A stretch of 64,000 nt of DNA from Aureimonas sp. Leaf324. Its GTDB lineage: Bacteria > Pseudomonadota > Alphaproteobacteria > Rhizobiales > Rhizobiaceae. A program made the translations under genes and the position numbers. The DNA is taken from assembly GCF_001423245.1 (NCBI RefSeq), contig NZ_LMOH01000001.1, positions 92,563 through 156,562 of the forward strand. Reading direction: 5' to 3'. The notes beneath the pieces were generated by a model, which saw only the letters and a list, made by a program, of their open reading frames with translations, was not told the DNA's origin and searched no databases. Shown in pieces: positions 25,506 through 34,529 of the stretch. Numbering within the stretch: the first letter of the stretch is position 1; each line of letters begins with the position of its first letter.

Positions 25506-26450
25506 TCAGTCGCCGGAATAGCGGCTGAGGAAGTTCGAGATGAGCACGGCTGCGATCAGCACGGCTCCGATGATGACGATGGTGCCGTCGCCTCGAACAC
25601 CCGAAAGCGCGAGGCCGTTCTTCAGGACCTGGACGAGGCAGAGGCCGAGCAGCGTGCCGACGACGAGGCCGCGCCCGCCGAAGATCGAGGTGCCGCCGAG
25701 CACCACCGCGGTGATGACGTCGAGCTCGATGCCCGACCCCATGTCCGAGCGCGTGGTCGACACGCGGCTGACGAAGACGACGGCTGCGAGCGCCGAGACG
25801 AAGCCGGAAGCGGCGTAGATCCAGAGCTTGGTCTTCGCGACATCGATGCCGGAGAAGGCCGCGCCCGCCTCGTTGTTGCCGATGGCATAGGTCGCCCGAC
25901 CGAAGGCCGTGTAGCGCAGGATGAAGAACCCCGCGAAGGCGACGATGGCCAGAAGCCAGAGCTGCGTCGGAACGCCGAACACGTCGCCCTGTCCGAGTTC
26001 GAAGAACCATTTCGGATAGCCGCGGATCGACTGCGCCTGACTGATGCCTTCGGCAAGGCCGCGATAGAGGGCGAGCGTCGCCAGCGTGGCGATCAGCGGC
26101 GGCACGCGGAAGCGCGTGATGATGAGCCCGTTGACGAAGCCCGCCAGCGTTCCCACCACCATGGACAGGCCGACGGCGACGGGAAGCGGCAGCCCAAGCG
26201 TCTTCCAGAAGACACCGATGAGGATCGCGCAGAGGCCGAGGATCGAGCCGACCGACAAGTCGATGCCGCCGGTGACGATCACGAAGGTCATCACCACCGC
26301 GATCAGCCCGACCTCGGTGAGCAGCCGTCCTTGGTTGAGAAGGTTGGCCGCGGTGAAGAAGCGCTCGTTGTCGACGGCAAGGATCGCCAGCGCGAGCGCG
26401 AGGATCAGCGCGAGGATCGCCTCGTGGCGAAGGAGGGAGCGAAAGGTCAT
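25506..26450 (-). CDS. rhaQ: CUT2 sugar ABC transporter permease (second of pair, RhaQ-like)
   Basis: 314-residue membrane permease. The signature VMTFVIVTGGIDLSVGSILG lies near residues 52-71, with VNGLIITRFRVPPLIATLATL, FGRATYAIGNNEAGAAFSGI and VVLGGTSIFGGRGLVVGTLLG. It follows its partner permease by 14 bp. Two different permeases in one importer are characteristic of the rhamnose/AI-2 class of CUT2 systems. The ATG is preceded by GGAGGAGAGAACC. Confidence 0.88.
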   Translation of the reverse strand: MTFRSLLRHEAILALILALALAILAVDNERFFTAANLLNQGRLLTEVGLIAVVMTFVIVTGGIDLSVGSILGLCAILIGVFWKTLGLPLPVAVGLSMVVGTLAGFVNGLIITRFRVPPLIATLATLALYRGLAEGISQAQSIRGYPKWFFELGQGDVFGVPTQLWLLAIVAFAGFFILRYTAFGRATYAIGNNEAGAAFSGIDVAKTKLWIYAASGFVSALAAVVFVSRVSTTRSDMGSGIELDVITAVVLGGTSIFGGRGLVVGTLLGLCLVQVLKNGLALSGVRGDGTIVIIGAVLIAAVLISNFLSRYSGD

Positions 26451-26464
26451 GGTTCTCTCCTCCC

Positions 26465-27418
26465 TCAGCTCGCTCGCCCGCGCCGCGCCATGTCGGCGAG
26501 CACCGTTGCGAGGATGAGGATGCCCTGCACCGCGCGTAGCCAGTAGGCCGACACGTTGAGGAAGATCAGCGACGAGCCGATGGCGGCAAAGAGGATGGCG
26601 GCGAGCGTCGAGCCGACCACGGTCCCGATGCCTCCGAGGATGGAGACGCCGCCGACCACCGACGCCGTGATGACTATGAGTTCGAGGCCGTTCGGGACGG
26701 TGGACTGGATCACCTGAAGCTGCGTGGCGAAGAGGATCGCGGCGACGCCGGCGATGAGCCCGTGCAGCGCGAAGACCTTCACGATCGTCGCCTTATAGGG
26801 AATGCCGGACGCCTCGGCCGCTTCCGGGTTGCCGCCGACCGCGTAGATGGCGCGGCCGAAGGCGGTCGAGCGCAGCATGAAGGCGAAGCCGATGGTCATG
26901 AGGATCATGAACCAGACCGGGGAGGGCACCTCGAAGAGGCGGAACTGCGCGAGCTGGAACGCGGGCGGAAGGCCGGAAATCCAGGCGCCGCCCGTCACCG
27001 TGATCAGGCCGCCCCGCAGGATGGAGAGCATGGCGAGCGTCGCGATGATCGACGGCACCTTGAGATAGGCGATCAGGGCGCCCAGCCCCGCGTTGACGAC
27101 GCCGCCGATCAGGACCGGCAGGAGCCACGAGAGCCAGACGGGATAGCCGTTGGTCACGAGAATGCCCGACACGGTGGCCAGGACGCCGATCAGCGCGCCC
27201 ACCGACACGTCGATATGGCCGGAGATGATGACCATCGACATGCCGATCGCGGCGACCGCGATGTAGGCATTGCCGACGAAGATCGAGGTCAAGTTGTTCT
27301 GCGAGATGAAGCGCGGGTTGATCCAGCCGACCACGAGGAAGAGCGCAGCGATCGCAACGACCAGCAGCAGCTCCTGGCCGGACGACGACAGGCGGCGGGA
27401 AAGCGTCGGGCCCTTCAT
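26465..27418 (-). CDS. rhaP: CUT2 sugar ABC transporter permease (first of pair, RhaP-like)
   Basis: 317-residue permease. SMVIISGHIDVSVGALIGVL is the family signature, with the unusual His in place of the more common Ala/Gly before IDVSVG; AYLKVPSIIATLAMLSILRG, FGRAIYAVGGNPEAAEASGI and VVGGVSILGGIGTVVGSTL follow. The ATG overlaps the stop of the ATPase gene (ATGA). The frame stays open upstream to 27685 but that part overlaps the ATPase and is not real. Confidence 0.88.
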   Translation of the reverse strand: MKGPTLSRRLSSSGQELLLVVAIAALFLVVGWINPRFISQNNLTSIFVGNAYIAVAAIGMSMVIISGHIDVSVGALIGVLATVSGILVTNGYPVWLSWLLPVLIGGVVNAGLGALIAYLKVPSIIATLAMLSILRGGLITVTGGAWISGLPPAFQLAQFRLFEVPSPVWFMILMTIGFAFMLRSTAFGRAIYAVGGNPEAAEASGIPYKATIVKVFALHGLIAGVAAILFATQLQVIQSTVPNGLELIVITASVVGGVSILGGIGTVVGSTLAAILFAAIGSSLIFLNVSAYWLRAVQGILILATVLADMARRGRAS

Positions 27419-28923
27419 GCCGCGTGTCCCGTCATCATGGCGGTGCCGACAGCGTCGGGCGTGGCGTCGGCGCGGTCGAGGATCGCCGTCATCCGCCCGC
27501 CGTTCATCACGAGGACACGGTCGCTCATGCCGAGCACCTCGGGCAGTTCGCTCGAGATCATGATGATGGCGAGCCCCTGGCGCGCGAGCTGGTTCATGAG
27601 CTTGTGGATCTCGGTCTTGGCGCCGACGTCGACGCCACGCGTCGGCTCGTCGAGGATGAGGATGCGCGGGTCGGTGGCCAGCCACTTGGCGATGACGACC
27701 TTCTGCTGATTGCCGCCCGAAAGCTGGGCGACGACCTGACCCGGACCGCGGGCGCGGATGGCGAACCGCTTGATGGCGTCTTCGGCCAGCGCCTTCTCGC
27801 GCGCCGTGTCCACAACCGAGCGGCGCGTCAGGCGGTCGAGGATCGCCATCGAGACGTTCTCGCGGATGGTCTGCGGCCGGACGAGGCCGTGCTGGGCCCG
27901 GTCTTCGGGCACGTAGGCGATGCGCTTGTCGATCGCCTCACGCACGCTGCCGACCTTCACCGGCTTGCCGTCGATCAGGATCTCGCCCGACGTCGCGGGC
28001 GTCACGCCGAAGATCGTCTGCGCGAGTTCCGTGCGGCCCGAGCCCACGAGGCCCGCGATGCCAAGGATTTCGCCGGCGCGCACGGAGAAGGACACGTCGC
28101 GCACCTTGCCGGCGTGGGCGAGGTCGCGCACCTCGAGCACCGTCTCGCCGATCGGGATGTCTTCCTTCGGGAACAGTTCGTCGATATCGCGCCCGACCAT
28201 CATCGAGACGAGGCTGGCCTCGGTGACCTCGCCGACGGGCTTCGTCGCGATCGTCTTGCCGTCGCGCAGCACGGTGACGCGGTCGGAGATCTCGAAGATC
28301 TCGTTCATGCGATGGCTGACGTAGATGATGCCGACCCCTTGCGCGCGTAAGGAGCGCACGACGTCGAGGAGGCGCCGGACGTCGGCTTCCGCGAGCGCTG
28401 CGGTCGGCTCGTCCATGATCAGGGCGCGCGCGTTCTTCGACAGGGCGCGTGCGATCTCGACGCGCTGGCGGTTGGCGACCGAGAGTTTCGAGACGGTCTC
28501 GTCGACGTCGAGATCCGGGCAGTCGAGCCGGTCGAGGATTTCGCGTGCCCGGCGCCGCATGGTCGCCCAGTCGAGCGTGCCGCGGGCGGTGCGGGGCGCA
28601 TGGCCGACGAAGATGTTCTCCGCGACGGTGAGCGCCGGAAACAGGAGGAGTTCCTGGTGGACCACGGCGATGCCCTGGTCCTGCGCGTCCCGCGGACCGT
28701 CCAGCCTGCGCGCCTGCCCGTCGATCTCGACGGTGCCCGCGTTCGGCTGGTGCGCACCCGACATGATGCGGATCATCGTCGACTTGCCGGCGCCGTTCTC
28801 ACCCATCAGAGCGTGCACTTCGCCGGGACGAAGGTCGAAATCGACGCCTTTCAGCACCGAGACCGGCCCGAAGGCCTTCTCGATCCCGCGCAGCGCGATG
28901 ATCGGCGCGACGTCAATTGACAA
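27415..28923 (-). CDS. rhaT: Sugar ABC transporter ATP-binding protein, two nucleotide-binding domains (RhaT-like)
   Basis: 502-residue CUT2 ATPase with duplicated ATPase domains. Domain one has Walker [10 protein letters not shown] near residue 43, signature LSVANRQRVEIARAL and Walker B ALIMDEPTAAL. Domain two starts near 265 with GLVGSGRTEL in place of Walker A, then [15 protein letters not shown] and [14 protein letters not shown]. The start is TTG, inside the 3' end of the preceding reductase gene (11-bp overlap), with GAGGGGGGC as a strong ribosome site. It energises the RhaP/RhaQ permeases. Confidence 0.9.
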   Translation of the reverse strand: MSIDVAPIIALRGIEKAFGPVSVLKGVDFDLRPGEVHALMGENGAGKSTMIRIMSGAHQPNAGTVEIDGQARRLDGPRDAQDQGIAVVHQELLLFPALTVAENIFVGHAPRTARGTLDWATMRRRAREILDRLDCPDLDVDETVSKLSVANRQRVEIARALSKNARALIMDEPTAALAEADVRRLLDVVRSLRAQGVGIIYVSHRMNEIFEISDRVTVLRDGKTIATKPVGEVTEASLVSMMVGRDIDELFPKEDIPIGETVLEVRDLAHAGKVRDVSFSVRAGEILGIAGLVGSGRTELAQTIFGVTPATSGEILIDGKPVKVGSVREAIDKRIAYVPEDRAQHGLVRPQTIRENVSMAILDRLTRRSVVDTAREKALAEDAIKRFAIRARGPGQVVAQLSGGNQQKVVIAKWLATDPRILILDEPTRGVDVGAKTEIHKLMNQLARQGLAIIMISSELPEVLGMSDRVLVMNGGRMTAILDRADATPDAVGTAMMTGHAA

Positions 28924-29638
28924 GGAAGCCCCCCTCGATCGGCATGGCGTGGCCGTGGATCATGGCGGCGGCATCCGAGAGCAGGAACAGGATGGTCTCG
29001 GCCACGTCTCCGGTCTCGGCGAAGCGGCCGACCGGGGTACGGGCCAGCATCGGTCCGCCCTTCTCCGGCGCGCTCCAGGCGACGCGCGCGAGCTCCGTCA
29101 GGGTGATGCCCGGGTTCACGGCGTTGACGCGGATGCGGTGGGGGCCGAGCTCGTTGGCCATCACGCGCGTCAGCCCGTCCAGCGCCCCCTTCGAGGCGCA
29201 GTAGGCGGCGTGGTCGCGAAAGCCGAGGAAGGACGAGATAGAGGACACGTTGACGATCGCAGCCGGCACCGCGCGCCGGATCACGTCGCGCGCGAAGACC
29301 TGGGAGACGATGGCAGCGGCGCGCACGTTGATCGCCTGAACCTCGTCGAAGGACTTGTCCTTCATCTCGAGGAACGGCTCGAGGATGTTGATCCCCGCAC
29401 AGTTGACCAGGAGATCGGCCGGCAGCGCCTCTTCGGTCGCGCGGCGAGCCGCTGCGGCATTGCCGAGATCGACGGTGATCGTGCGGCAGCCGATCTCGGA
29501 TGCCAGCGTTTCGAGATCGGAAGCCGTTCGCCCGAGCGCCACGACATCGGCGCCGCGCTCCGACAGGAGCGTCGCGACGTGGCGGCCGATGCCTTTTCCG
29601 GCACCGGTGACGATGGCGGTCCTACCTTTGAAGTTCAT
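28913..29638 (-). CDS. L-xylulose reductase-like SDR (DCXR family)
   Basis: 241-residue SDR that closely follows the pattern of dicarbonyl/L-xylulose reductase, which reduces L-xylulose to xylitol with NADPH. Visible blocks are TGAGKGIGRHVATLL, DLLVNCAGINILEPFLEM, VNVSSISSFLGF, YCASKGALDGLTRVMANELGP and PVGRFAETGDVAETILFLLSD ending IEGGFLVN. YCASK is the YxxxK catalytic pair. GGGAGGAACGAGG precedes the ATG. It sits between a xylitol-dehydrogenase-like gene (39 bp upstream) and the ATPase, suggesting an L-xylulose-xylitol-D-xylulose route or oxidation of an imported pentitol. Confidence 0.78.
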   Translation of the reverse strand: MNFKGRTAIVTGAGKGIGRHVATLLSERGADVVALGRTASDLETLASEIGCRTITVDLGNAAAARRATEEALPADLLVNCAGINILEPFLEMKDKSFDEVQAINVRAAAIVSQVFARDVIRRAVPAAIVNVSSISSFLGFRDHAAYCASKGALDGLTRVMANELGPHRIRVNAVNPGITLTELARVAWSAPEKGGPMLARTPVGRFAETGDVAETILFLLSDAAAMIHGHAMPIEGGFLVN

Positions 29639-29677
29639 CCTCGTTCCTCCCGAACGCGGTGGATGGTGCGGGGTGGT

Positions 29678-30763
29678 TCAGTCCCCGATGCCCATCTCGA
29701 TCTGCATCTTGACCTCGCCCTTGGGCGCCTTCGCCGCGAGCTCGAACGCCTCGACGCTCTGGTCGAACGTGAAGGTGCGGGTGATCAGCGGCGACACGTC
29801 GACGGCGCCGGACGCCAGCATCGCGACGCAGCGCGGAAACACATGGGCGTAGCGGAACACGTGCTCGACGCGCGCTTCCTTCAGCATCGCCTGCGAGACG
29901 TCGTAGGACGGGTTCGACAGGGGGATGCCGACGAACACCACGACGCCGCCGGGGCAAAGCGGCTCGAAGATCGTCGCGATGGCCTTTTCCGAGCCCGCGC
30001 ATTCGTAGATCACGTCGGCGCCCCAGCCCTCGGTCCGCGCCTTCACGGCCTCGACGAGATTCTCGCGCGACACGTTGACGGTCGAGACCGAGCCGAGCTT
30101 GCGGGCGATCTCGAGCTTGGTGTCGTCGATGTCGGACACGATGACATGGGCGCAGCCGCCGGCGAGCGCCGCCAGCACCGTGACGAGGCCGATCGGCCCG
30201 GCGCCGATGACGACCGCGACGTTGCCGGGCGCCGCCTTGGCCTTGGTGACGGCGTGAACGCCGACGGCCAGGGGCTCGACCATCGCGGCGGCGGCAAACG
30301 ACACGTTGTCCGGCAGCTTGAAGGTGAAGGCCTCGGGATGCACCACGCTCGGGCGCAACACGCCGTGCACCGGCGGGGTCGCCCAGAACTGGACGGCCGG
30401 GTCGAGATTGTAGAGCCCGAGGCGCGTCGCGCGGCTGTTGGGGTCGGGAATGCCCGGCTCCATGCAGACGCGGTCGCCCGGCTTCAGCGTCGTCACCGCC
30501 GAGCCGATCTCGGTCACGATGCCGGAGGCCTCATGGCCGAGGATCATGGGCTCGCGCACCACGAAGGGGCCGATGGCGCCGTGCGTGTAGTAATGGACGT
30601 CGGAGCCGCAGATCCCGACCGTGTGGATCGCGATGCGCACGTCGTGGGCGCCGAGCGTCTCCTCCACCGGGCAGTCGCGCAGCGCGAGCTTGTCCTTGGC
30701 CTCCAGAACCAGCGCTCGCTGGTCGCCCGCCGTGCTCGCCCTCAGTGCGTCGATGTTCCGCAT
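29678..30763 (-). CDS. Xylitol/sorbitol dehydrogenase-like zinc alcohol dehydrogenase
   Basis: 361-residue medium-chain dehydrogenase, probably NAD-dependent polyol oxidation at C2. The catalytic zinc region reads [13 protein letters not shown] and LGHEASGIV; the cofactor motif is [16 protein letters not shown] near residue 185. The structural-zinc loop cysteines are absent and the loop reads [18 protein letters not shown], as in bacterial xylitol dehydrogenases. It opens an operon with the xylulose-reductase-like SDR and an importer. L-arabinitol or sorbitol are alternative substrates. Confidence 0.8.
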   Translation of the reverse strand: MRNIDALRASTAGDQRALVLEAKDKLALRDCPVEETLGAHDVRIAIHTVGICGSDVHYYTHGAIGPFVVREPMILGHEASGIVTEIGSAVTTLKPGDRVCMEPGIPDPNSRATRLGLYNLDPAVQFWATPPVHGVLRPSVVHPEAFTFKLPDNVSFAAAAMVEPLAVGVHAVTKAKAAPGNVAVVIGAGPIGLVTVLAALAGGCAHVIVSDIDDTKLEIARKLGSVSTVNVSRENLVEAVKARTEGWGADVIYECAGSEKAIATIFEPLCPGGVVVFVGIPLSNPSYDVSQAMLKEARVEHVFRYAHVFPRCVAMLASGAVDVSPLITRTFTFDQSVEAFELAAKAPKGEVKMQIEMGIGD

Positions 30764-30872
30764 GACCGACTCTCCCCCTTGATCCTCGTCCGTGCTGCCG
30801 AGACGCTAGGTGGCTTCCCACCAACCCGCGACGCCTCTACGCACGACATTCCAAACTTTTTTGGCCGATATA

Positions 30873-31808
30873 TTAGGCGGCCCGCGTCTCGCCGGCGCGG
30901 TTGGTGCGGATGCGGCGCGACTCGTCCCGGTAGGCCGACGGGGTCTGCTGGCAGACCGCATAGAACTGCCGGTTGAAGTTGGCGGTGTTGTTGTAGCCGA
31001 CGTCGTAGCAGATGCGGGTCACGGGCAGGTCGGTTCCGGTGAGAAGCGCGCAGGCTTGCTGGACGCGCATCCGGTTCACGTAAGACGTGAAGTTATGGCC
31101 CGTCTGGTGTTTGAAGAAGCGGGAAAACGCCGTCACCTCCATATTGCAGACCGCAGCAGCCTCCCCGAGGGAGATATCCGTGGCGTAGCGCTCGCTGATG
31201 AAAGCGATCACGCGGTCGAGGCGACGCGAGGCGGAGGTGTGGAGCCCGAGCGACGGTGCGTATCGCGCCAGAACCCGCCGCTCTTCCGGCCGGGCCGCAA
31301 GACCCGCCAGAAGCGACAGGAAGGACACCAGCCGCCCGGCGCCCCGTTGATGTTCCATGGCGCAAAGTTTTCTGCGTCCCTGCTCGGCCGTCTCGCCGAG
31401 GAACTCGACGCCGAACGCCGCGTCCCTCAGAAGGGCGCGAAGCTCGGAAAACTCGCTGAAGCCGTTGACCAGCGTGTCGCAGATTGCGGCGTCGAACTGA
31501 ACGAGGACGTCGCGGTCGGGCAAGCGCGTGCCAGCGTCGAGATCGCTGATCCAGTTGTGCGGAAGATTGGGACCGGCGAGGACGAGGCAGCCCTCCTGGA
31601 ACGGCCCGACATAGTCGCCGACCATCATTCGACCTGGCCCGGCGGTGACGAGATGCAACTCGTATTCGGGATGGCGATGCCATTTGGCGAGATGATGCGG
31701 GTAGTCGTGCTTGGCCCAGCGGATGCTTTCGCCGGGCCCACGCAGGATGATCTCGAGCGCCGGATCGTTGCTGATGGCCGGCGCGGCGTCCGGGCGATCG
31801 CAGGTCAT
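30873..31808 (-). CDS. AraC-family transcriptional regulator
   Basis: 311-residue regulator with an N-terminal cupin-like sensor domain (HHLAKWHRHPEYELHLVTAG, GPNLPHNW) and a C-terminal double helix-turn-helix (about 205-300) with SLGEAAAVCNMEVTAFSRFFK and VTRICYDVGYNNTANFNRQF. The start at 31808 overlaps the stop of rhaK as ATGA, so it is transcribed with rhaR-rhaU-rhaK. It lies directly before the xylitol-dehydrogenase operon, which is its probable target; rhamnose genes already have RhaR. Confidence 0.88.
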   Translation of the reverse strand: MTCDRPDAAPAISNDPALEIILRGPGESIRWAKHDYPHHLAKWHRHPEYELHLVTAGPGRMMVGDYVGPFQEGCLVLAGPNLPHNWISDLDAGTRLPDRDVLVQFDAAICDTLVNGFSEFSELRALLRDAAFGVEFLGETAEQGRRKLCAMEHQRGAGRLVSFLSLLAGLAARPEERRVLARYAPSLGLHTSASRRLDRVIAFISERYATDISLGEAAAVCNMEVTAFSRFFKHQTGHNFTSYVNRMRVQQACALLTGTDLPVTRICYDVGYNNTANFNRQFYAVCQQTPSAYRDESRRIRTNRAGETRAA

Positions 31809-33211
31809 GCCGTCTCCTCCAGACGAGATGCTCCAGCCGTCGCGCCCCATGCCGCACGATACCGGTCGAGATTCGGCAGGGGCCGATCGAGGATGGCGCG
31901 CTCGGCAGACGGTTGTATCGCAGCATCGGGGCCGAGCGCCAGAAGCGCTGCGCCCGCGCTCGTGCCCGTCCCCTCGGCCGGCGCTACGACGGGTCGCCCG
32001 GTCAATTCGCGCAGCGCTCTCAGATAAAGATCGTTTCGAGAAAACGGTCCTTCGACGATGGTCGGTCCGTCGGCACCGATGTTGCGCAGGACCGCGTCGG
32101 TCGAAAGCGCCGCGTAGAGACTTGCGGCCGCCGTGCGCTCGGCGTTGGACAGGGTGCGAGGGTCGACCGACCAGCCGCCCGGACCATGCGGAAAGGGGCC
32201 GCTCCCGCGCGTCTGGCCCGGCAGGGCCATGTTGGCGCGTTCGATCACGGACAGGACCGTCGATTCATCCGGCATTTCCGGTTGACCTTCGGTCAGCACG
32301 TCGAAGTCGCGTCCGCCCATGAAGATGCCGGACGGCACGGTGCGTCCGAAGGCGTCGGCATTGCCGAGCGTGCTGAGCGCGGGATCGAGCCGCACGCCGC
32401 GCCCCCCGATCGCGAAGCTCACGATCCACGTTCCGGTGGAGACGACCGAGAAGGGCGTCGACCGCGACAGGAGGTGCGGCAGGAGCGAGGCGTTGGAATC
32501 GTGGATGCCGCAGGCTACCGGAATGCGGCCCCTGTCGCCGAGACCCGCGCGATCGGCGATGTCCGGCAGGAGGGGCCCGAGCGTCTCGAAGGCCGAGCGC
32601 CGCTCGGGGAAGAGGGGGCGCCAGCCCATCGCGTCGACAAGCGAGGAATAGTCCTCTCGCTCGGCGGACCAGAGATCCGAGTGGCAGGCGAGCGAGGTCG
32701 TTTCGACCGCCGCGATGCCGGTCAGGCGCCATGCCCAGTATTGCGGGTAGGTGAGGATCCACCGCGTCCTGGCGAAGGCCTCGGGAAAGCGCGTCTGCAA
32801 CCAGTAGAGTTGCCGCCCGACATTGAGGCCTTGCCCCATCGGCGGCGACAGGGTTTCGGAAAAGGCCGGACGCTCGGCGTCGTAGGCGTCGCTTTCCGGA
32901 CCGGCGATGTCGAACTCGTAGTCGATCATCGGCAGGGTGAGGCCGTCACCGTCCACCAGCACGATCGAGGCGCCGTGCGTCGTGATCGCGATGGCGTCCA
33001 GCGGATATCCCTCCGCCACCTCGCCGAGCGACGCGACGACGAAGGCGAAGAGACGGTCTAGGTCGTAGTGCGGATAGGGCCCGTCGCGCCGCACCGTGTT
33101 GGCGGTCGAGCGGAACGCCAGATCGCGCCGTTCGGCGAGATCATGCAGCACCACCTTGGCGTTGGTCTTGCCGATATCGATGACGGCGACGTGACGGGCC
33201 GGGCGATCCAT
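31805..33211 (-). CDS. rhaK: L-rhamnulose/sugar kinase, FGGY family (rhizobial RhaK)
   Basis: 468-residue FGGY kinase. VAVIDIGKTNAKVVLHD gives the N-terminal phosphate-binding motif; ITTHGAS, LACHSDLWS, CGIHDSNASLLPHL, VSTGTWIVSF and GTGTSAGAALLALG are conserved ATP- and sugar-site segments. This type of kinase is needed for rhamnose growth and uptake in Rhizobium leguminosarum, where it phosphorylates the sugar or its ketose. It is 4 bp after rhaU and overlaps the AraC gene. Confidence 0.87.
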   Translation of the reverse strand: MDRPARHVAVIDIGKTNAKVVLHDLAERRDLAFRSTANTVRRDGPYPHYDLDRLFAFVVASLGEVAEGYPLDAIAITTHGASIVLVDGDGLTLPMIDYEFDIAGPESDAYDAERPAFSETLSPPMGQGLNVGRQLYWLQTRFPEAFARTRWILTYPQYWAWRLTGIAAVETTSLACHSDLWSAEREDYSSLVDAMGWRPLFPERRSAFETLGPLLPDIADRAGLGDRGRIPVACGIHDSNASLLPHLLSRSTPFSVVSTGTWIVSFAIGGRGVRLDPALSTLGNADAFGRTVPSGIFMGGRDFDVLTEGQPEMPDESTVLSVIERANMALPGQTRGSGPFPHGPGGWSVDPRTLSNAERTAAASLYAALSTDAVLRNIGADGPTIVEGPFSRNDLYLRALRELTGRPVVAPAEGTGTSAGAALLALGPDAAIQPSAERAILDRPLPNLDRYRAAWGATAGASRLEETA

Positions 33212-33215
33212 GCGC

Positions 33216-33545
33216 TCAATCCATCCGGAACATGGGTTCGAGGGGCGTGACCACGGGCGAGTTGTCCGGGTTGGTGTCCATGATGTCGGCCATCATCGCC
33301 CACCAGCGCTTCATCACCTCCTGCTGTGGCAGGGCATCCATGCCGTGGTCGGCCGGCCGCTTCAGGATGGCGAAGAGGTGGTTCGTCTCCGGGTCGAGAT
33401 GGATCGAATAGTCCCGAACCCCGGCGTCGCGCAGCAGCGCTAGAAGTTCGGCCGGGATGTCGTCGTGCCGGCGGCGATAAGCCTTGGCCTGCCCCGGTTT
33501 CAGGACCATGCGGAAAGCGAGCGTTTCCTCAGGCGCGCTGGCCAT
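33216..33545 (-). CDS. rhaU: L-rhamnose mutarotase
   Basis: 109-residue ferredoxin-like-fold mutarotase (RhaM/RhaU) converting beta- to alpha-rhamnose. It has the full family pattern: [57 protein letters not shown] and a C-terminal LEPMFRMD. The catalytic region includes His in RRRHDDI and the WW pair. Its 5' end overlaps the 3' end of rhaR by 17 bp, so the two are translationally coupled. Confidence 0.93.
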   Translation of the reverse strand: MASAPEETLAFRMVLKPGQAKAYRRRHDDIPAELLALLRDAGVRDYSIHLDPETNHLFAILKRPADHGMDALPQQEVMKRWWAMMADIMDTNPDNSPVVTPLEPMFRMD

Positions 33546-34329
33546 TCATGCCTCCCTCGACCCTGGCGACGACAAGTTGGACACCCGCTGCCTCGACCAT
33601 CGCCGCGTCCTTGTCGGAGATCGACTCGTCGGTGACGAGGATCTGCGCGCGCTCCAGCGGCGCGAGAAGCAGGCTCGAACGATTGGCGAACTTCGAATGG
33701 TCGGCGAGGATCACGAGCTCGTCCGCCTGCCGCATCAGCCGCTGTTCGGACTGGATGATCAGGGGATCGGTCTCGGCGAGCCCCAGCGCCGAGATGCTCT
33801 GGACGCCCATGAACATCCGCCGCGCCCGGAAATGCGCCGTTCCGTCCGCCTCGAACGGCGAGAGGATCAGCCCTTGTGCGCGGTACACGGCGCCCGCCGG
33901 CAGAAGGACCGTGCAGCGCGAATGCTGCATCAGATGCTCGGCGATCGGAAACGAGTTGGTCATCACCTGAAGGCTGGCGTCGGTCAGGAAATGGACCATC
34001 TGGAACGTGGTCGAGCCGCCGTTGATGATCGCGGCGTCGTCATCTTCGCAAAGACGCGCGGCCTCGCGGGCGATCGCGCGCTTCTCCGCCACGTTGATGG
34101 TCCGCGCGAGGGCGAGATCCGAGCCGCCCGGCAGCCCCGGCACGGAGGACGACAGGGCCTCCGCGCCGCCGCGAACCTTGCGCAGGCGACGCGCCGCCGA
34201 GAGGGCCTGGATGTCGCGACGGATCGTCGCCTCGGAGGCGCCGGTCAGGGCCGCGAACTCCTGCACGGTGCCGACCGAGCGCCCCTTCAGAGCACTCAGG
34301 ATCATCCGCTGGCGTTCGCGTTCATGCAT
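33529..34329 (-). CDS. rhaR: DeoR-family transcriptional regulator (RhaR)
   Basis: 266-residue repressor of the DeoR family. The N-terminal helix-turn-helix is [22 protein letters not shown] (about 20-41); the C-terminal phosphosugar-sensor domain has [41 protein letters not shown] and [14 protein letters not shown]. The ATG at 34329 ([14 protein letters not shown]) is preferred to an upstream frame that lacks family sequence. It heads rhaR-rhaU-rhaK-araC and is divergent from rhaD; the GATCA repeats between are the likely operator. Confidence 0.92.
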   Translation of the reverse strand: MHERERQRMILSALKGRSVGTVQEFAALTGASEATIRRDIQALSAARRLRKVRGGAEALSSSVPGLPGGSDLALARTINVAEKRAIAREAARLCEDDDAAIINGGSTTFQMVHFLTDASLQVMTNSFPIAEHLMQHSRCTVLLPAGAVYRAQGLILSPFEADGTAHFRARRMFMGVQSISALGLAETDPLIIQSEQRLMRQADELVILADHSKFANRSSLLLAPLERAQILVTDESISDKDAAMVEAAGVQLVVARVEGGMNGQRA

Positions 34330-34384
34330 GCTCGTCCTCCCGGAACGAACCATCGAACGACACCACCCAAATGTCAATCACGCC

Positions 34385-34431
34385 CGATCATATTCGATCA
34401 TTGTGCGCTGCATCATGATCGGTTGTGATCG
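34385..34431. promoter_or_regulatory. rhaR-rhaD operator with paired CGATCAT repeats
   Basis: Two direct CGATCAT copies spaced by 3 bp (34385-34391, 34395-34401) face two opposite-orientation copies, ATGATCG at 34415-34421 and TGATCG at 34426-34431. The mirrored array sits between the divergent rhaR and rhaD genes and has the spacing style of DeoR-family operators. Confidence 0.6.
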
Positions 34432-34529
34432 TTTCTGTTGACATCCCGTCGCAGGGGGAGGATGGTCCGCGCGCCGATCCGACGCGGAGGACGCGAGGGG
34501 CGGGCGGCGATTCCGATAAGAGGTTGGCG

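Noticed and set aside
24315-26546. 743-residue plus-strand frame across rhaS and rhaQ
   Set aside because: Antisense shadow of two well-supported genes; no ribosome site or recognisable motif.
26465-27685. Longer RhaP beginning inside the ATPase gene
   Set aside because: The extra residues overlap rhaT coding sequence and lack membrane character; the ATGA junction at 27415-27418 marks the real start.
28325-30976. 883-residue plus-strand frame across rhaT, the xylulose-reductase-like and xylitol-dehydrogenase-like genes
   Set aside because: Antisense to three genes with complete family motifs; its sequence has repeated Arg/Asp/His runs and no fold signature.
34425-34529. Longer start for RhaD at 34425
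   Set aside because: It would translate through the operator repeats and adds residues absent from the RhaD pattern; the ATG at 34530 fits the normal N terminus.
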